Source of the DNA: Mesostigma viride | Lineage: Eukaryota > Streptophyta > Mesostigmatophyceae > Mesostigmatales > Mesostigmataceae | Length of the DNA: 64,000 nucleotides | Reading direction: 5' to 3' | Assembly: GCA_009746045.1 (NCBI GenBank) | Contig: RPFO01000086.1 | Span: 1,534,626 to 1,598,625, forward strand | Shown here: positions 25,068-36,289 of the stretch, in pieces | Layout: the number at the start of each line of letters is the position of its first letter | Numbering within the stretch: position 1 is the first letter of the stretch | The notes under the pieces: generated by a model | What the model was told of the DNA's origin: nothing | What the model saw: the letters and a program-made list of their open reading frames with translations, nothing else | Databases searched by the model: none | Translations under genes and position numbers: made by a program

Positions 25068-26300
25068 TCACGTGTCAGTCCTGGTCTTCACGTCTTCACG
25101 TCTTCACGTCTTCACGTCTTCACGTCTTCACGTCTTCACGTCTTCACGACTTCACCTGAACTTGCGGCGTATCGTATCTTTGATACCTTGCATGCACGTC
25201 TTCACGTCTTCACGTCTTCACCGCGTCTTCACCTGTCTTCACCACGTCTTCACGTCTTCGCGTCTTCACGTCTTCACGGCTTCACCTGAACACCTGAACT
25301 TCACCTGAACTTGCCGTATCGTGTCTTCACGTCTTCACGTCTTCACGTCTTCACGTCTTCACCGCGTCTTCACCTGTCTTCACCACGTCTTCACGGCTTC
25401 ACGGCTTCACGTCTTCACGGCTTCACCTGAACACCTGAACTTCACCTGAACTTGCCGTATCGTGTCTTCACGTCTTCACGTCTTCACGTCTTCACGTCTT
25501 CACGTCTTCACCGCGTCTTCACCTGTCTTCACCACGTCTTCACGTCTTCGCGTCTTCACGTCTTCACGGCTTCACCTGAACACCTGAACTTCACCTGAAC
25601 TTGCCGTATCGTGTCTTCACGTCTTCACGTCTTCACGTCTTCACGTCTTCACCGCGTCTTCACCTGTCTTCACCACGTCTTCACGGCTTCACGGCTTCAC
25701 GTCTTCACGGCTTCACCTGAACACCTGAACTTCACCTGAACTTGCCGTATCGTGTCTTCACGTCTTCACGTCTTCACGTCTTCACGTCTTCACGTCTTCA
25801 CCGCGTCTTCACCTGTCTTCACCACGTCTTCACGGCTTCACGGCTTCACGTCTTCACGGCTTCACCTGAACACCTGAACTTCACCTGAACTTGCCGTATC
25901 GTGTCTTCACGTCTTCACGTCTTCACGTCTTCACGTCTTCACGTCTTCACCGCGTCTTCACCTGTCTTCACCACGTCTTCACGGCCTCACGGCTTCACGT
26001 CTTCACGGCTTCACCTGAACACCTGAACTTCACCTGAACTTGCCGTATCGTGTCTTCACGTCTTCACGTCTTCACGTCTTCACGTCTTCACGTCTTCACC
26101 GCGTCTTCACCTGTCTTCACCACGTCTTCACGGCTTCACGGCTTCACGTCTTCACGGCTTCACCTGAACACCTGAACTTCACCTGAACTTGCCGTATCGT
26201 GTCTTCACGTCTTCACGTCTTCACGTCTTCACGTCTTCACCGCGTCTTCACCTGTCTTCACCACGTCTTCACGGCTTCACCTGAACACCTGAACTTTGCG
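25068..26300. repeat. Higher-order (CTTCACGT)n satellite
   Basis: 8-bp CTTCACGT units are organised into roughly 150-bp higher-order repeats. Each is punctuated by ACCTGAACACCTGAACTTC and TTGCCGTATCGTGTC and repeats about eight times with very little divergence between higher-order units. Confidence 0.95.
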
Positions 26301-26809
26301 TATCGTATCTTTCATACATTGCATCATTTGCATGCCTTGGAGCTGCACGTCTTCAAGCAGTGTCACCCAGTTCCCGCTTGATTCAAATGCACTTCGCGCT
26401 TGAATTCGTGACTTCGCCCCGCTCAAGGTGGAAAGAATGATGGGCACTAGCCACGGGAACTATGCCCGATGCTGATAGCCGAAGCGATGACATGGACGAA
26501 TTGATTGATTTGTGTTATGCCGGGGACGATTGTAGAAAATGGGTGCTAGGAAAGAAATCTGGTGCCATGAAAGTAGATTTTTTGGCCGGTGCAAACCACC
26601 AATGCGCCGGCCGATGTGGCAAGGTCCTGCACGGCAGCCAGAGCGCACCCAGCCAGAGCGTACCCAGCCGCTGCCGCCGCCGACCCCCGTACTGGTGGGC
26701 GTGGAACAGACGATGAGAGAGATGCAACGAGCTATGGAGAACCAAAGCAAGAAGGTTGAAGAGCTTGGTTTGCAGCTGCGTCAAGAGGTGCAGAAACAAG
26801 TGGTCCAGC

Positions 26810-26813
<4 letters not shown>

Positions 26814-26848
<35 letters not shown>

Positions 26849-26885
26849 TGCAGCAGCAACTGCAGCAGCAACTGCAGCAACAACT

Positions 26886-26944
<59 letters not shown>
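26814..26944. repeat. (CAG)n trinucleotide repeat
   Basis: CAG with a few CTG/CAA interruptions. It encodes polyglutamine in the plus-strand coiled-coil frame. Confidence 0.95.
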
Positions 26945-26945
<1 letters not shown>

Positions 26946-27159
26946 CTTCAGTTCCCGCAGGCAGCGTCGGCAATGTCGCAGTTTCCACAGGCATTGTCGG
27001 CACTGCAGCAGTTTTCGCAGGGACCGTCGGCAGCAGAGCAGTTCCCGCAGGGATCATCGGTGGTGCAGCAGTTCTTTGTGAGTCATTCGTGTAGTGTTGA
27101 GTGGGTGGGGTGGGGGGTGTGTGTGGGGGGGGGTGTAGGGGGGTTTGACTGTGTGACTG

Positions 27160-28031
27160 CGTGGCTGCTTGGCTGGAAAGGAGGGTGCGTGGCTGTGTGG
27201 CTGCGTGGCTGCGCTGCTGCGTGGCTGCGTGGCTGCGTGGCTGCGTGGCTGCGTGGCTGCGCTGCTGCGTGGCTGCGTGGCTGCGTGGCTGTGTGGCTGC
27301 GTGGCTGCGCTGCTGCGTGGCTGCGTGGCTGCGCTGCTGCGTGGCTGCGTGGCTGGAAAGGAGGGTGCGTGGCTGTGTGGCTGCGTGGCTGCGCTGCTGC
27401 GTGGCTGCGTGGCTGCTTGGCTGGAAAGGAGGGTGCGTGGCTGTGTGGCTGCGTGGCTGCGCTGCTGCGTGGCTGCGTGGCTGCGTGGCTGCGTGGCTGC
27501 GTGGCTGCGTGGCTGCGTGGCTGCGTGGCTGCGTGGCTGGAAAGGAGGGTGCGTGGCTGTGTGGCTGCGTGGCTGCGCTGCTGCGTGGCTGCGTGGCTGC
27601 GTGGCTGCGCTGCTGCGTGGCTGCGTGGCTGCGTGGCTGCGTGGCTGTGTGGCTGCGTGGCTGCGCTGCTGCGTGGCTGCGTGGCTGCGTGGCTGCTTGG
27701 CTGGAAAGGAGGGTGCGTGGCTGTGTGGCTGCGTGGCTGCGCTGCTGCGTGGCTGCGTGGCTGCGTGGCTGGAAAGGAGGGTGCGTGGCTGTGTGGCTGC
27801 GTGGCTGCGCTGCTGCGTGGCTGCGTGGCTGCGTGGCTGCGTGGCTGCTTGGCTGGAAAGGAGGGTGCGTGGCTGTGTGGCTGCGTGTAGCTGCGCTGCT
27901 GCGTGGCTGCGTGGCTGCGTGGCTGCGTGGCTGCGTGGCTGCGTGGCTGCGTGGCTGGAAAGGAGGGTGCGTGGCTGTGTGGCTGCGTGGCTGCGCTGCT
28001 GCGTGGCTGCGTGGCTGCGTGGCTGCGTGGC
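27160..28031. repeat. Higher-order (GTGGCTGC)n satellite in intron
   Basis: 8-bp GTGGCTGC units with GCTGCTGC variants form higher-order repeats, each headed by TTGGCTGGAAAGGAGGGTGC. The 8-bp unit length equals that of the CTTCACGT array, but the sequence is unrelated. Trp-Leu-Arg-Gly-Cys frames are artefacts. Confidence 0.95.
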
Positions 28032-28350
28032 TGGCTGGGGGGGGGGGGGGTGCCGGGTGCGTGGATGCGTGGATGTGTGGCTGGGTGGGTGCGTCACTGC
28101 GTGGCTGGCTGGCTCTGTGGCTGCGTGGGCGGCTGGATGGCCGGGTCAGCGTGGCTTCGTGTTCAATGGGATGCTAATATGTTGTTGCCTTTGGATGCCA
28201 CAGTTCATGGATTCTTTTGTTCACATGCAGGTGCTGCCGTCTTCCCCATCGACGTCGTCAAGACCGATGTCGCCAAGAAGGATGATGCAATCACTCTCGG
28301 CCATGTTTAACTCATGTGGGCCTTCATGGCCATACGGGAAATATTATTGA

Positions 28351-28840
28351 ATCAGTTCTTTGACACTGAGTTGGCACTACGCAACACCTTTGATGCACAT
28401 GAGTGCAGGGCGCATGTGTTGAAACCATGCAACCATGGCGATCCCTCAAAAAGTTTGGTTATGTAATAAGTGACACAATTATTCCGGACGTATGATGGCC
28501 CAACGTCCTGTAAGGTTGAGTTGTCTTGGAGGAGGAGCGTGATGACCGCGGAAGCCGCGTGGGTGTCTGTAGTGCTATATCTTGAAGATGTACGGTCTTG
28601 GAAGAGTTATGGTCTTGGAATCATATAATAATGAACTTGGAATAAAGTTGCGGGCAGCCTTCAATTGGCATATGTTGTCTCATTGATGTTGTCTCATTGC
28701 GTTAATGGGTCAATTGTCTTAGTTTATATAATGTATATCTTGGGAAACTCATTGCTTCAATAAAATGCATGCTAGGCGCAATCAACCCCCACAAACACAT
28801 CTGAAAACTGCACAGTGCATCAAATGTATCCTAGACAAAA
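28351..28840. other. No recognisable gene
   Basis: AT-richer sequence between the broken Gln-rich gene and the right inverted repeat; no features seen. Confidence 0.5.
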
Positions 28841-28872
28841 AAATGTATCCTAATCCGGTAAAACCACCCCCT

Positions 28873-29400
28873 CGCATTTCGGACGAGATTAGGCAGCGTA
28901 CGGGATAGCATTTGTAGGACATCTTGCTCGCACCAGTCAGGTAGATCGTACCACCCTCAAGTGGTCTAGGGCCCCCAGCGGCTTGGCCAACCAGGGCGGC
29001 ACATCGTGGCCTGGCCTGGCCCCAAGGACATTCCTAGAAAGCTGGGTAAACCTGCCATGAACTGCATCCAGATGTTGCTGGCCGACCTAGTGGTCCCAGC
29101 TCAGTTTGAACACCGCATTCACTCCCTCTCTCTTCTTTGGACTGCTATGCAGAACAAGAAGAGATGGCAGAAGATTGTCCAGGCTTACACGCCAGCCCCT
29201 GTGGGCAAGCCCCCTCCCCCAAATTGTGGAAGGGGTGTTTTGCTGAGTAGTGTAGTTATGATTTTCTAGACTAGATAAAGCTTAGAGTTAGATTAGTTCG
29301 ATTACGCGGCTTCACCAACCTCCACCCATCCAGCAAGGAATATGTGCTACATGATCTCCCAACCCGGAGTCATGTTATAATTTAATTTAATTTAATTGTA
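28873..29400 (+). pseudogene. LINE ORF2 C-terminal end plus 3' UTR
   Basis: An open stretch at 29006-29269 ends NKKRWQKIVQAYTPAPVGKP, closely comparable in layout to the end of the LINE copy at 47.5 kb (MDKAKWAQVIEDNEPPPVGK). It is followed by a 3' UTR (29236-29360) with CTCCCAACCCGGAG and a TTTAATTTAATTTAATT tail. It begins just outside the right inverted repeat of the 9.1-kb segment. Confidence 0.6.
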
Positions 29401-29582
29401 CGCACATGCAGTGTTGCATGCACCCCAGCACCATATGCTGAGGATAAAGCGCTCTCTCTATATATTAAAAATATAATTACTTACAGCAGAGTGAAAGCAC
29501 TCAAGCCAAAGCAAACGCCCAGCTATAACCCTATAGACAGAGCCATGTCAAAGCTCTATACTACGATAAGACCAATTTGGAA

Positions 29583-30056
29583 ACGCCTAACGGGAGGAAC
29601 CTAATAGCCCTGCTGCACCGCAAAATCAGCCCGCGTATGGCGGAGCATGATGTCAGCCATGGCCCGAGTCAGCGCCACCGACAAGCGCTGACGCCAATAT
29701 GACGTCCAGGTCCGCGCCGACCATGGGGCCCGCTGGCCCTCCAGGTCCAGCCGGTCCTCCCGGAGCCGGCAACACTCCTTGAAGAAGGCGGAGGTCAGGG
29801 GCCCCATGGCCCCAAACTCCTCCAGGACAAAGGGCACCACACGATGGTGCCCGACGTCGCCGTAGGCCAGGAGCTTGGCCCGCTCCGCCCGGTCCGCCGT
29901 GTAACCTGCCGTGAGGGAGGCCCCAGCCACGTGGCTAAGAGCCAAGGGCCGCGCCACCGAAACGTCAATAAGCAGATGCCGGCCACCCCCCTCAAAGTCC
30001 AGCACCACGATGTCAGGCCGGTGGTTGGGGGAATAGAAGGCAGCGCCATCCGCATC
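29583..30056 (-). pseudogene. LINE ORF2 C-terminal fragment
   Basis: The minus frame 30008-29601 reads VVLDFEGGGRHLLIDVSVAR, AKLLAYGDVGHHRVVPFVLE, FGAMGPLTSAFFKECCRLRE, WSARTWTSYWRQRLSVALTR and ends at a stop at 29601. This is the typical C-terminal tail after the reverse transcriptase of plant/algal LINE ORF2. The same region recurs in degraded form at 48.4-49.0 kb (YGNVGPHRVI, CQRRKDRLDLEGL). No catalytic RT motifs lie in this fragment. It is embedded between plus-strand LINE 3' ends (29.3 and 30.1 kb), which implies nested insertion. Confidence 0.75.
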
Positions 30057-30072
30057 CTATATATATTGAAAT

Positions 30073-30345
30073 TTGCGCTGAGTAGAGTAGTTAGGAACGT
30101 TTTCTAGATTAGCTTAGAGTTAGCTTAGTTCGGTTTCGCGGCTTCGCCCACCTCCATCCATCCAGCAAGGGAATACGTGCTACATGATCTCCCAACGGAG
30201 TCTTGTTATCCATACTAAAATGCAATTAGGTCTTTTTAATGTAATTTTTAATGTATTGAAAACCATATGCCCCTTCTCGGGCATATGTGTTACATATCCT
30301 CGATCCCCACGGAGGTATGTTCTTAATTAATTAGTTAATTAAGGC
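30073..30345 (+). repeat. Two LINE 3' ends in tandem
   Basis: 30073-30230 repeats the 3' UTR at 29236-29360, ending with CTCCCAACGGAG. 30262-30345 is a second type with CCCCTTCTCGGG, CCCCACGGAGG and a TTAATTAATTAGTTAATTAA tail, comparable with the end at 16826. Confidence 0.7.
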
Positions 30346-30880
30346 CGGTGCCAGGCCGGGCAAATTGATCAGGCTGCTGGCCCATATGCCTTTTGTTCAA
30401 ACTTTACCCAGGCCGTGGCGATCGGTGCCACTTGACGGGTCCACCTGAGATGTCTCAATAGGGAATTTGGTTGAATGGCCGTCCGGATGACTAGTCATGC
30501 AGGGAACTAAGTCAACTGACTCATGCTAAGCTACTGGTAAGCTACGTGGGTAAGTGACTCCCACTCAGACAGCAAGCACGCTGTATCGACGTCTTTGACG
30601 GAGGCTGCTTTACGAGGGCGCGGGGGCGCAGCGCTCTGGAAGCTGGTGCGTTTGGCAGCATCGTGGCGCCAGCATCGAGTGTTTCATCAACTGTGCTTTG
30701 GCATATGCCTGCATGCATTGCCTACCATGCATTCTTGAGGTACGGGTGTACGTCAAAACCTCGCCCTAGGTTATTGGCGCACAAATGTTGGCGAGGCTAG
30801 CCTTGCATATATTGGCCATATTGGTATGGACCAGTGGTGCATGGTTCAGAATAGCTGTACAAGCTCAATCCCCAAGGTGG
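30346..30880. other. Intergenic, no recognisable gene
   Basis: Spacer downstream (on the minus strand) of the PQQ dehydrogenase gene. No clear polyadenylation motif was identified. Confidence 0.5.
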
Positions 30881-30882
30881 CT

Positions 30883-33800
30883 TCATGACAGCAGCAAGTA
30901 AGACCCTGCCACCAGCCAGGGGATCAGGAGGGCGTTCCGCAGCCAGATGCTGGTGGCTGCGTTGGGTGGAGGAGAGCTTTGCCCCGGCGGCGGGCTTGCT
31001 TGGGCCATGGGCGGCGGCGGCGGGGGGTTCGTGGGTGGAGGTTGGGGGCCGAGCGCAGGTTCCGTGGGCGGTGGCGGTGACGCAGCTGGTGTTGATGTTG
31101 GGGAGGACGGAGGGGGAGGGGAGGAGGAAGGGGGAGGGGAGGATGGAGGGGGAGGGGAGTTTAGAGGGGGAGGAGACAATAGTGGGGGAGGCAAGGAGGG
31201 CGGGGGCGGAGAGGATGGGGGGGAAGGGGATGAGGTAGGGGGCAGAGATGTAGCCGGAGGTGGCGGAGACGCAGCAATGTCAGTGCCCATCCCTGTCGCA
31301 GATGCTGTTGATCACGCATCAGCAGCAAAGGCAGATGCGAATTCGTACGAGGGGGGAAAAAACCAGTCATGTCAACGGAGAAGGGTGGAGGAATATGATT
31401 TGGAGAGTCCTTAGAACAGGCATCAATCCAAATGGCTTTGCATCATCAGTTAAGGAGGGGGTGATTTATGGTAATTGGGAAGTGTAGTGCGAACAGGCTG
31501 TCAGATAAGACTCTGCCCTCTGTCCTGTGGTGATATCTGCGTGATGGTTGCATGTGCACCCCGAGCACCGTATAGCATTCCCTGGAAAAGCATGACGCTT
31601 GCAAGTGGCAGTTACAGGCAAGCAGCCAGACAACGCAGGAGATGCCCCAGTGAGCAAGCATCATGAAAACTGAGCGGATACATGGTGCGGCACCAGCATG
31701 GAACACCCGGCCCACATTATTAGCGACAAAAGACCCAGATATATGATCCGAATATGTGATCCACCAGGACGCAGTCATCACAGCGGAATTGGTGGCCGCA
31801 GCGCCGACACAGAAATCGAAGTCAACAAGACCTATTAACTTGAAGAAACAAGCCAGAATACCGGAACGCTTGCTTAGTACTAATGCCTTCCCCCCCCCCC
31901 CCCCCCCCCCCACCCCCGCAAGATTTCTAACTAACAATGGCAGGGTTACCCTGGCTGCACGCGCACCGAGAACGTGCATGCACGAGCCATTGATGGAGAA
32001 GAACGATGAACGAATGATTCAAGAAAAAAAAGAAAGCCACGCACAGTAGCGGATGCGGTAGACCGCCCCCTTGTAGTCGTCCGACACCAGCAGGGACCCG
32101 TCCAGGGGATGGACCGCCACGTCCACCGGCCGCCCCCACATGACCCCGTTGGGCTGAGGAGCCAGGAATCGAGTTGTCCAAAGGGCAAGTGGATCATGCA
32201 TGACATGGCAACAATAACCCAAATTGTTTCAGCCCAAAGGGTCTCAAAAGGCGTAAGTTGCAAAATCCGCAATTCTGTTTTCCGGATGAATGGTATAGAC
32301 GCATGCCGACCAGCCCGGACTTGACACATCTCCCGGTCGTCTCGCGTGCGAAAAAACATGGAATAGATCACTCCGAGGCAAGTGCGGGCAAGTCCAGCTG
32401 AGACCACAGCTGGAAGATGCGCGGAAAACATGAAAGCACCAAACGCAACTTGAACATCATTCAAGTCGATAGTTGCTGCCTTGCCAACGCAATGGGACTA
32501 TGGCCCATGGGAACACGTACAAAACAGGCCATGTATGTACCTGGTCCAAGCCCATGCCCCCACAGCACGCACCCGCACTTGACTCATCCAGGCTGCGGGG
32601 CATTGCCCACGCGCATCAGCATGCTGCCCCTGGACCATACAACTTCCCCCACGCTTTTCTTTCTCGCTTACTGCCGTGATCCCCACCTATTCTTCATCCT
32701 CAAAGCAAGGACAGGACCCAAATCAATCCCCCGAGATAGAGCTCCCCCGCAACAGATCACCCCAACCGATTACCCCGACCCATCACCCCGACCCATCACC
32801 CCGACCGACCAACCCGACCAACGACCCCGACCCATCACCCCCACCCATCAACCCGACCCATCACCCCGACCGACCAACCCGACCAACCACCCCGACCCAT
32901 CACCCCCACCCATCAACCCGACCCATCACCCCGACCGACCAACCCGACCGATCACGCCGACCGATCGCCAGGCCAGCATATCACCCCATCTATATGCCGA
33001 CGCACCTGCAGCCACCCAGACGCAAACACCTCGTCCGACAGCACACGGCCATTGCTGCCATCCACCGTGACCGCCGCCACGCGGTACCCGATCCTTTCCG
33101 TGCGGTCCCAGGAGCCATGCTCCGCGACAAACACCACCTGGCGGTACTGGGCCGGGAACGAGGCGCCCGAGTAGAACTTCATGCCCAGGGGGGCCACGTG
33201 GGGCCCCATCGCGCCCACGCACGTTTGGAAAGCGCTGCACGCGTGCACGGAGCCATCCGGGTTAAAGTTTGGGTCGGGGATTGGGGCCAGGGGGGTGGCA
33301 TCACGGTGGACAGGGTCCCCCCCGCCCGCACACTGGCAGTATGGGAAGCCAAAATTAAGCCCCGGCGTGGGGGCAAAGTTAAGCTCGCAGTCAGGGTAGT
33401 TATCCCCCATGCCATCCCGGCCGTTGTCGGTGAAGAAGAGAGCGCCCGTGGTCGGGTGCCAGTCAAAGCCGACGCTGTTGCGGGTGCCTCGCGCGTACGT
33501 CTCTACTTGGGCCCCATCGGAGGAGATGCGGAGGAACTCACCATAGGGCGGCGGCTGCTCACACACGTTGCAGGGCATGCCGATGGGCATGTACAGCTGG
33601 CGGTGCAAGGGGGAGAGATGCATGAATGTGGGTGGTGGTGGTGGTGGTGGTGGTGGTGGTGGTGGTGGTGGTGGTGGTGGTGGTGGTGGTGGTGGTGGTG
33701 GTGGTGGTGGTGGTGGTGGTGGTGGTGGTGGTGGTGGTGGTGGTGGTGGTGGTGGTGGTGGTGGTGGTGGTGGTGGTGGTGGTGGTGGTGGTGGTGGTGA

Positions 33801-34950
33801 TGGTGGTGGTGGTGGTGGTGGTGGTGGTGGTGGTGGTGGTGGTGGTGGTGGTGGTGGTGGTGGTGGTGGTGTGTGTGTGTGGTGTGGGGAATGGTTAAGA
33901 GAAGCGGTGGCAGGAAGAGAAGAGGTGGCATGGTAAAGTGAAGAGGTTGCCACATCAGCCCCAGGCCCCAGGGCGTGTTGGGGGCAGAAACATAGTGTTG
34001 GGCAGCCCTAGCTCATGCCCGCCAGCAACCGACGTATGCATCAGTCAATAGAACCAATCGCATCAAATCAGTCACAACTTTGTCGAGGGCAGGATCGTGA
34101 GCACACGGCGAATGGCTACATACGATCGTGTGCTAATCCTTGGCTAGGATGGAGGTACTGCTTCTGGGGCGTTCATATATAATGTCCCCCAACCAAATCC
34201 TACTGCCCTAGTAGTCTGTCATCCTGGCAGGAATCCCTTCAAACTAAAACCACCTAAACTGGGAGGACCTGTTGCGACTTCTCTGCTGATTTGAAACCTG
34301 GGGTAATGCACATGTTGTGAAGCCGAGCACACACAGTGTGTAACCATCATGCGCGAATTACATCGGCGAGGTCATGTGTGCGGTTCTGACAGCCAGAAAA
34401 GACACGAGTTTTGTCTCGTTCCACCGCGCACCTTGTCATCTGGTCCCCATGCGATGTACCTCCAGCCGTGGTGGGCATCGGAGGGGAAACCGTCCCTAAA
34501 GATGCGGGCCGAGGAGAGAAGGTTCGCCCTGGCAAGGACCAACGAGTCTGCGTTGTCAACAACCCATATGCGCTGTATCTCCGCAATGTACAGGGACCCA
34601 TTTCGCCAGGCGCATCCGTTTGGCTGGTTCAACCCCGAGGCCACGATGTCCACTCTCTCGGGCACCCCATCTTTGTTCGCGTCCACCACGGCGTAGACGC
34701 TGGACCCTCGCGTCGTGACGTACAGGATAACAGCAGCGCTCGTGTCCTTGGAAAAGCAAAGGCTCCGAGCGCCGGGAACATCGCCGGTGTACGTGCTCAC
34801 CGAGAAGTTCGCAGGCAACTGCAAGCTCGCCAGCTGCGCGGGGGTGGGCGAAGCTGCCCGAGCAGTAGCAGCTAAAACAAAAACCAGAATGCCTAGAAGA
34901 AGGCGCCCTGCGCCTGAACGCCGGCCACCCATTTCCAGATAATCTTCCAA
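30883..34950 (-). CDS. Gene C: secreted, GPI-anchored PQQ-type glucose/sorbosone dehydrogenase
   Basis: Four exons: 34950-34432, 33596-33006, 32153-32045 and 31292-30883; junctions are phase 0, 0 and 1, all GT-AG. The N-terminus is a signal peptide (LLLGILVFVLAATARA); the start could be the ATG at 34950 or 34932. The body is the six-bladed propeller of the glucose/sorbosone dehydrogenase family: VPGARSLCF, SGLNQPNGCAWRNGSLYIAE, DAHHGWRYIAWGPDDK joined to LYMPIGMPCNVC, then ARGTRNSVGFDWHP, FFTDNGRDGMGDNYPDCELN, and LLVSDDYKGAVYRI. Relatives oxidise aldoses or sorbosone with PQQ and Ca2+. The last exon adds a roughly 100-residue Pro/Ser stalk (SPPPP repeats) and a hydrophobic tail (ALLIPWLVAGSYLLLS) typical of a GPI signal, placing the enzyme on the cell surface. 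The largest intron holds (CCA/GGT)n. Confidence 0.9.
31890..31912. repeat. Poly-C tract in intron
   Basis: About 21 consecutive C with one A near its end, in intron 3 of the minus-strand dehydrogenase gene (poly-G in the transcript). Confidence 0.9.
32755..32965. repeat. (ACCCCGACCCATC)-type minisatellite
   Basis: Degenerate units ACCCCGACC with CATC, GACCA or CCATCA variants, and a roughly 60-bp higher-order repeat. It lies in intron 2 of gene C. Confidence 0.9.
33624..33872. repeat. (GGT)n trinucleotide repeat
   Basis: About 80 GGT units with a single GAT at about 33799, ending in (GT)n. It starts about 28 bases from the acceptor of gene C intron 1; on the minus strand it is (ACC)n. All homopolymeric Gly, Val, Trp, Pro and His frames are artefacts. 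Confidence 0.95.
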
Positions 34951-36289
34951 AAAAGGGTATCGGTCTATCGGAGCCGTGCCTGCGCAGACTTTAACCTACG
35001 TGCGTTCCTAACAGAGGCCGCTATCCCAAGAACTTTTCTTGAGCGGTGGTATTCAGTCTCCAAGTAACGCAAGTGTGACACGAAGCAGCAAACCGCTTTA
35101 ACAAATTCAAGGCAAATCAGGGGAAAGCTGGCAAGCAGGGCGCGAAAATTGCCATCGCCGCGTGGAGATCGCGTTGTTCGACTCGTCAAATTGAAGGGGG
35201 ATGATTGTAAGAAGTGAACGCTCGGCCCAGGTCTCAGGAGTGCCCACACCTCTTTCTGACAGGCTATAGGAATACACTGGCCACAACCTCCGTAATTTAT
35301 TTCATTCATGCGCGTGCTTCACTCCTGTTGTGTCACCTGAAAAGGAGGTCACGATGATTTTGCTGTCTTCTCCGCAATGTCGGAGTCACGTGCAGTTATC
35401 GGTGGCACATCTTTCCGAACCAGACCTTGACTAGTTGACTTGACAGTTGACAGCCAGTCCGATGCGGGGAGCCGTTCACAGTACTGTACTTACACCATCG
35501 ACTACACTTGATGATGAAGACTACACGTGATATAGACACTTGATACGCTGACTCATCATGGGAATGCTTTGGCGCCAAATCTACGTTTCGGGCATAAGAT
35601 ACTGTAATTAGAACTTTAGTTGTACCAGACTACCAGTCCAGCAGTCCTATTCCTATTCCCACTTTTCCCACACCATATTCCTAATATTTATGAACTGGCC
35701 TTGGGAGTCTTGGACATAGACCAACCTGTGTTGTTTGGTAACCTGTTGGCTGTTGTCGTTGTTTATTTTTTTCCGGGTATAACCTACTAAGTGACGACAT
35801 TACTCCATTGTCAAGTACGAACTAAACGAAAGACAGTACGAACTCAACAAAAAAAACAGCAAGTACAAAAACAGTACGAAATACGGAGGATTTACAAGTG
35901 CATAGGCACCAAGTGCAATTTAGTGTACAGTATCTACACATATGAAAATATTTAAATAGTATAAAGTTTTAGTTACCCCGCTGTCTTGTCAGCGGCGTGA
36001 CCGGCTCAATGCTCATTAATCATTATACTGTATGGACGAGACAGCACGAGATATTAGCCCACAATAATATCATCCGAAGTCAACTTGAACGTGACACAGG
36101 AGTCTACGTAGCTAATTGCTAATCAGCGATTCAACGTTCTTATGGTTGTAGGCTTGGAGGAGCATGGGGGGCCATCGCCCAAGTAAGTACTGAAACACAG
36201 CATTTTCCGCGACAGAAAATGGCATACTATGACTGGATGCCGAGGTCAGTGGCATCTATTGTGATAAATGCCAGCACTTCTAGTTAAGG
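34951..36289. promoter_or_regulatory. Divergent intergenic region of genes C and B
   Basis: AT-rich 1.3-kb spacer between the divergently transcribed dehydrogenase gene and membrane-protein gene; it must contain both promoters. Short AT motifs (ATATTTAAATAG at about 35947) are seen, but no core element can be assigned. A motif like the second LINE tail (CCTCCGTAATTTAT) occurs at about 35287. Confidence 0.5.

Larger units (their letters stand above)
26462..28350 (+). pseudogene. Glutamine-rich coiled-coil protein gene, apparently broken
   Basis: An ATG at 26462 opens a frame (DDMDELIDLCYAGDDCRKW ... CAGRCGKVLHG) with paired Cys residues. The sense then moves to another frame (VEQTMREMQRAMENQSKKVE, polyQ) and, after the CAG tract, to a third (QFPQALSALQQFSQGPSAAE) ending at a strong donor GTGAGT (27078). 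The acceptor at 28229-28230 joins in phase 0 to VLPSSPSTSSRPMSPRRMM and a stop at 28348-28350. The two frame changes suggest decay, missed small introns or assembly errors. It lies inside the 9.1-kb TIR segment. Function unknown. Confidence 0.35.
19753..28869. mobile_element. Candidate 9.1-kb TIR element of unknown family
   Basis: Positions 19753-19781 and 28841-28869 are perfect 29-bp inverted repeats (outer bases GGGTGGTTTTACCGG, inner TAGGATACATTT). The flanks are CCT on both sides (19750-19752 and 28870-28872), compatible with a 3-bp target duplication. Just inside, ATACATTT/AAATGTAT motifs repeat (a hairpin at 19771-19802; a direct copy at 28821-28832). The interior carries a minus-strand gene (21055-23596), a plus-strand broken gene (26462-28350) and several arrays. 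No DDE transposase was recognised. A chance or non-mobile origin of the inverted repeat is possible but unlikely at 29/29. Confidence 0.55.

Noticed and set aside
27054-28350. Frames of 300-390 codons of Trp-Leu-Arg-Gly-Cys type
   Set aside because: Created by the GTGGCTGC satellite within an intron.
29601-30008. Minus-strand 135-codon frame considered as a host gene
   Set aside because: Its sequence matches the C-terminal tail of LINE ORF2 and recurs in degraded form at 48.4-49 kb, next to LINE 3' ends.
30885-31414. Plus-strand Gly-rich frames
   Set aside because: Antisense of the Pro-rich stalk exon of the dehydrogenase gene.
33503-33955. Poly-His, poly-Gly, poly-Val, poly-Trp and poly-Pro frames
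   Set aside because: Translation of (GGT)n; the array lies in an intron of the dehydrogenase gene.
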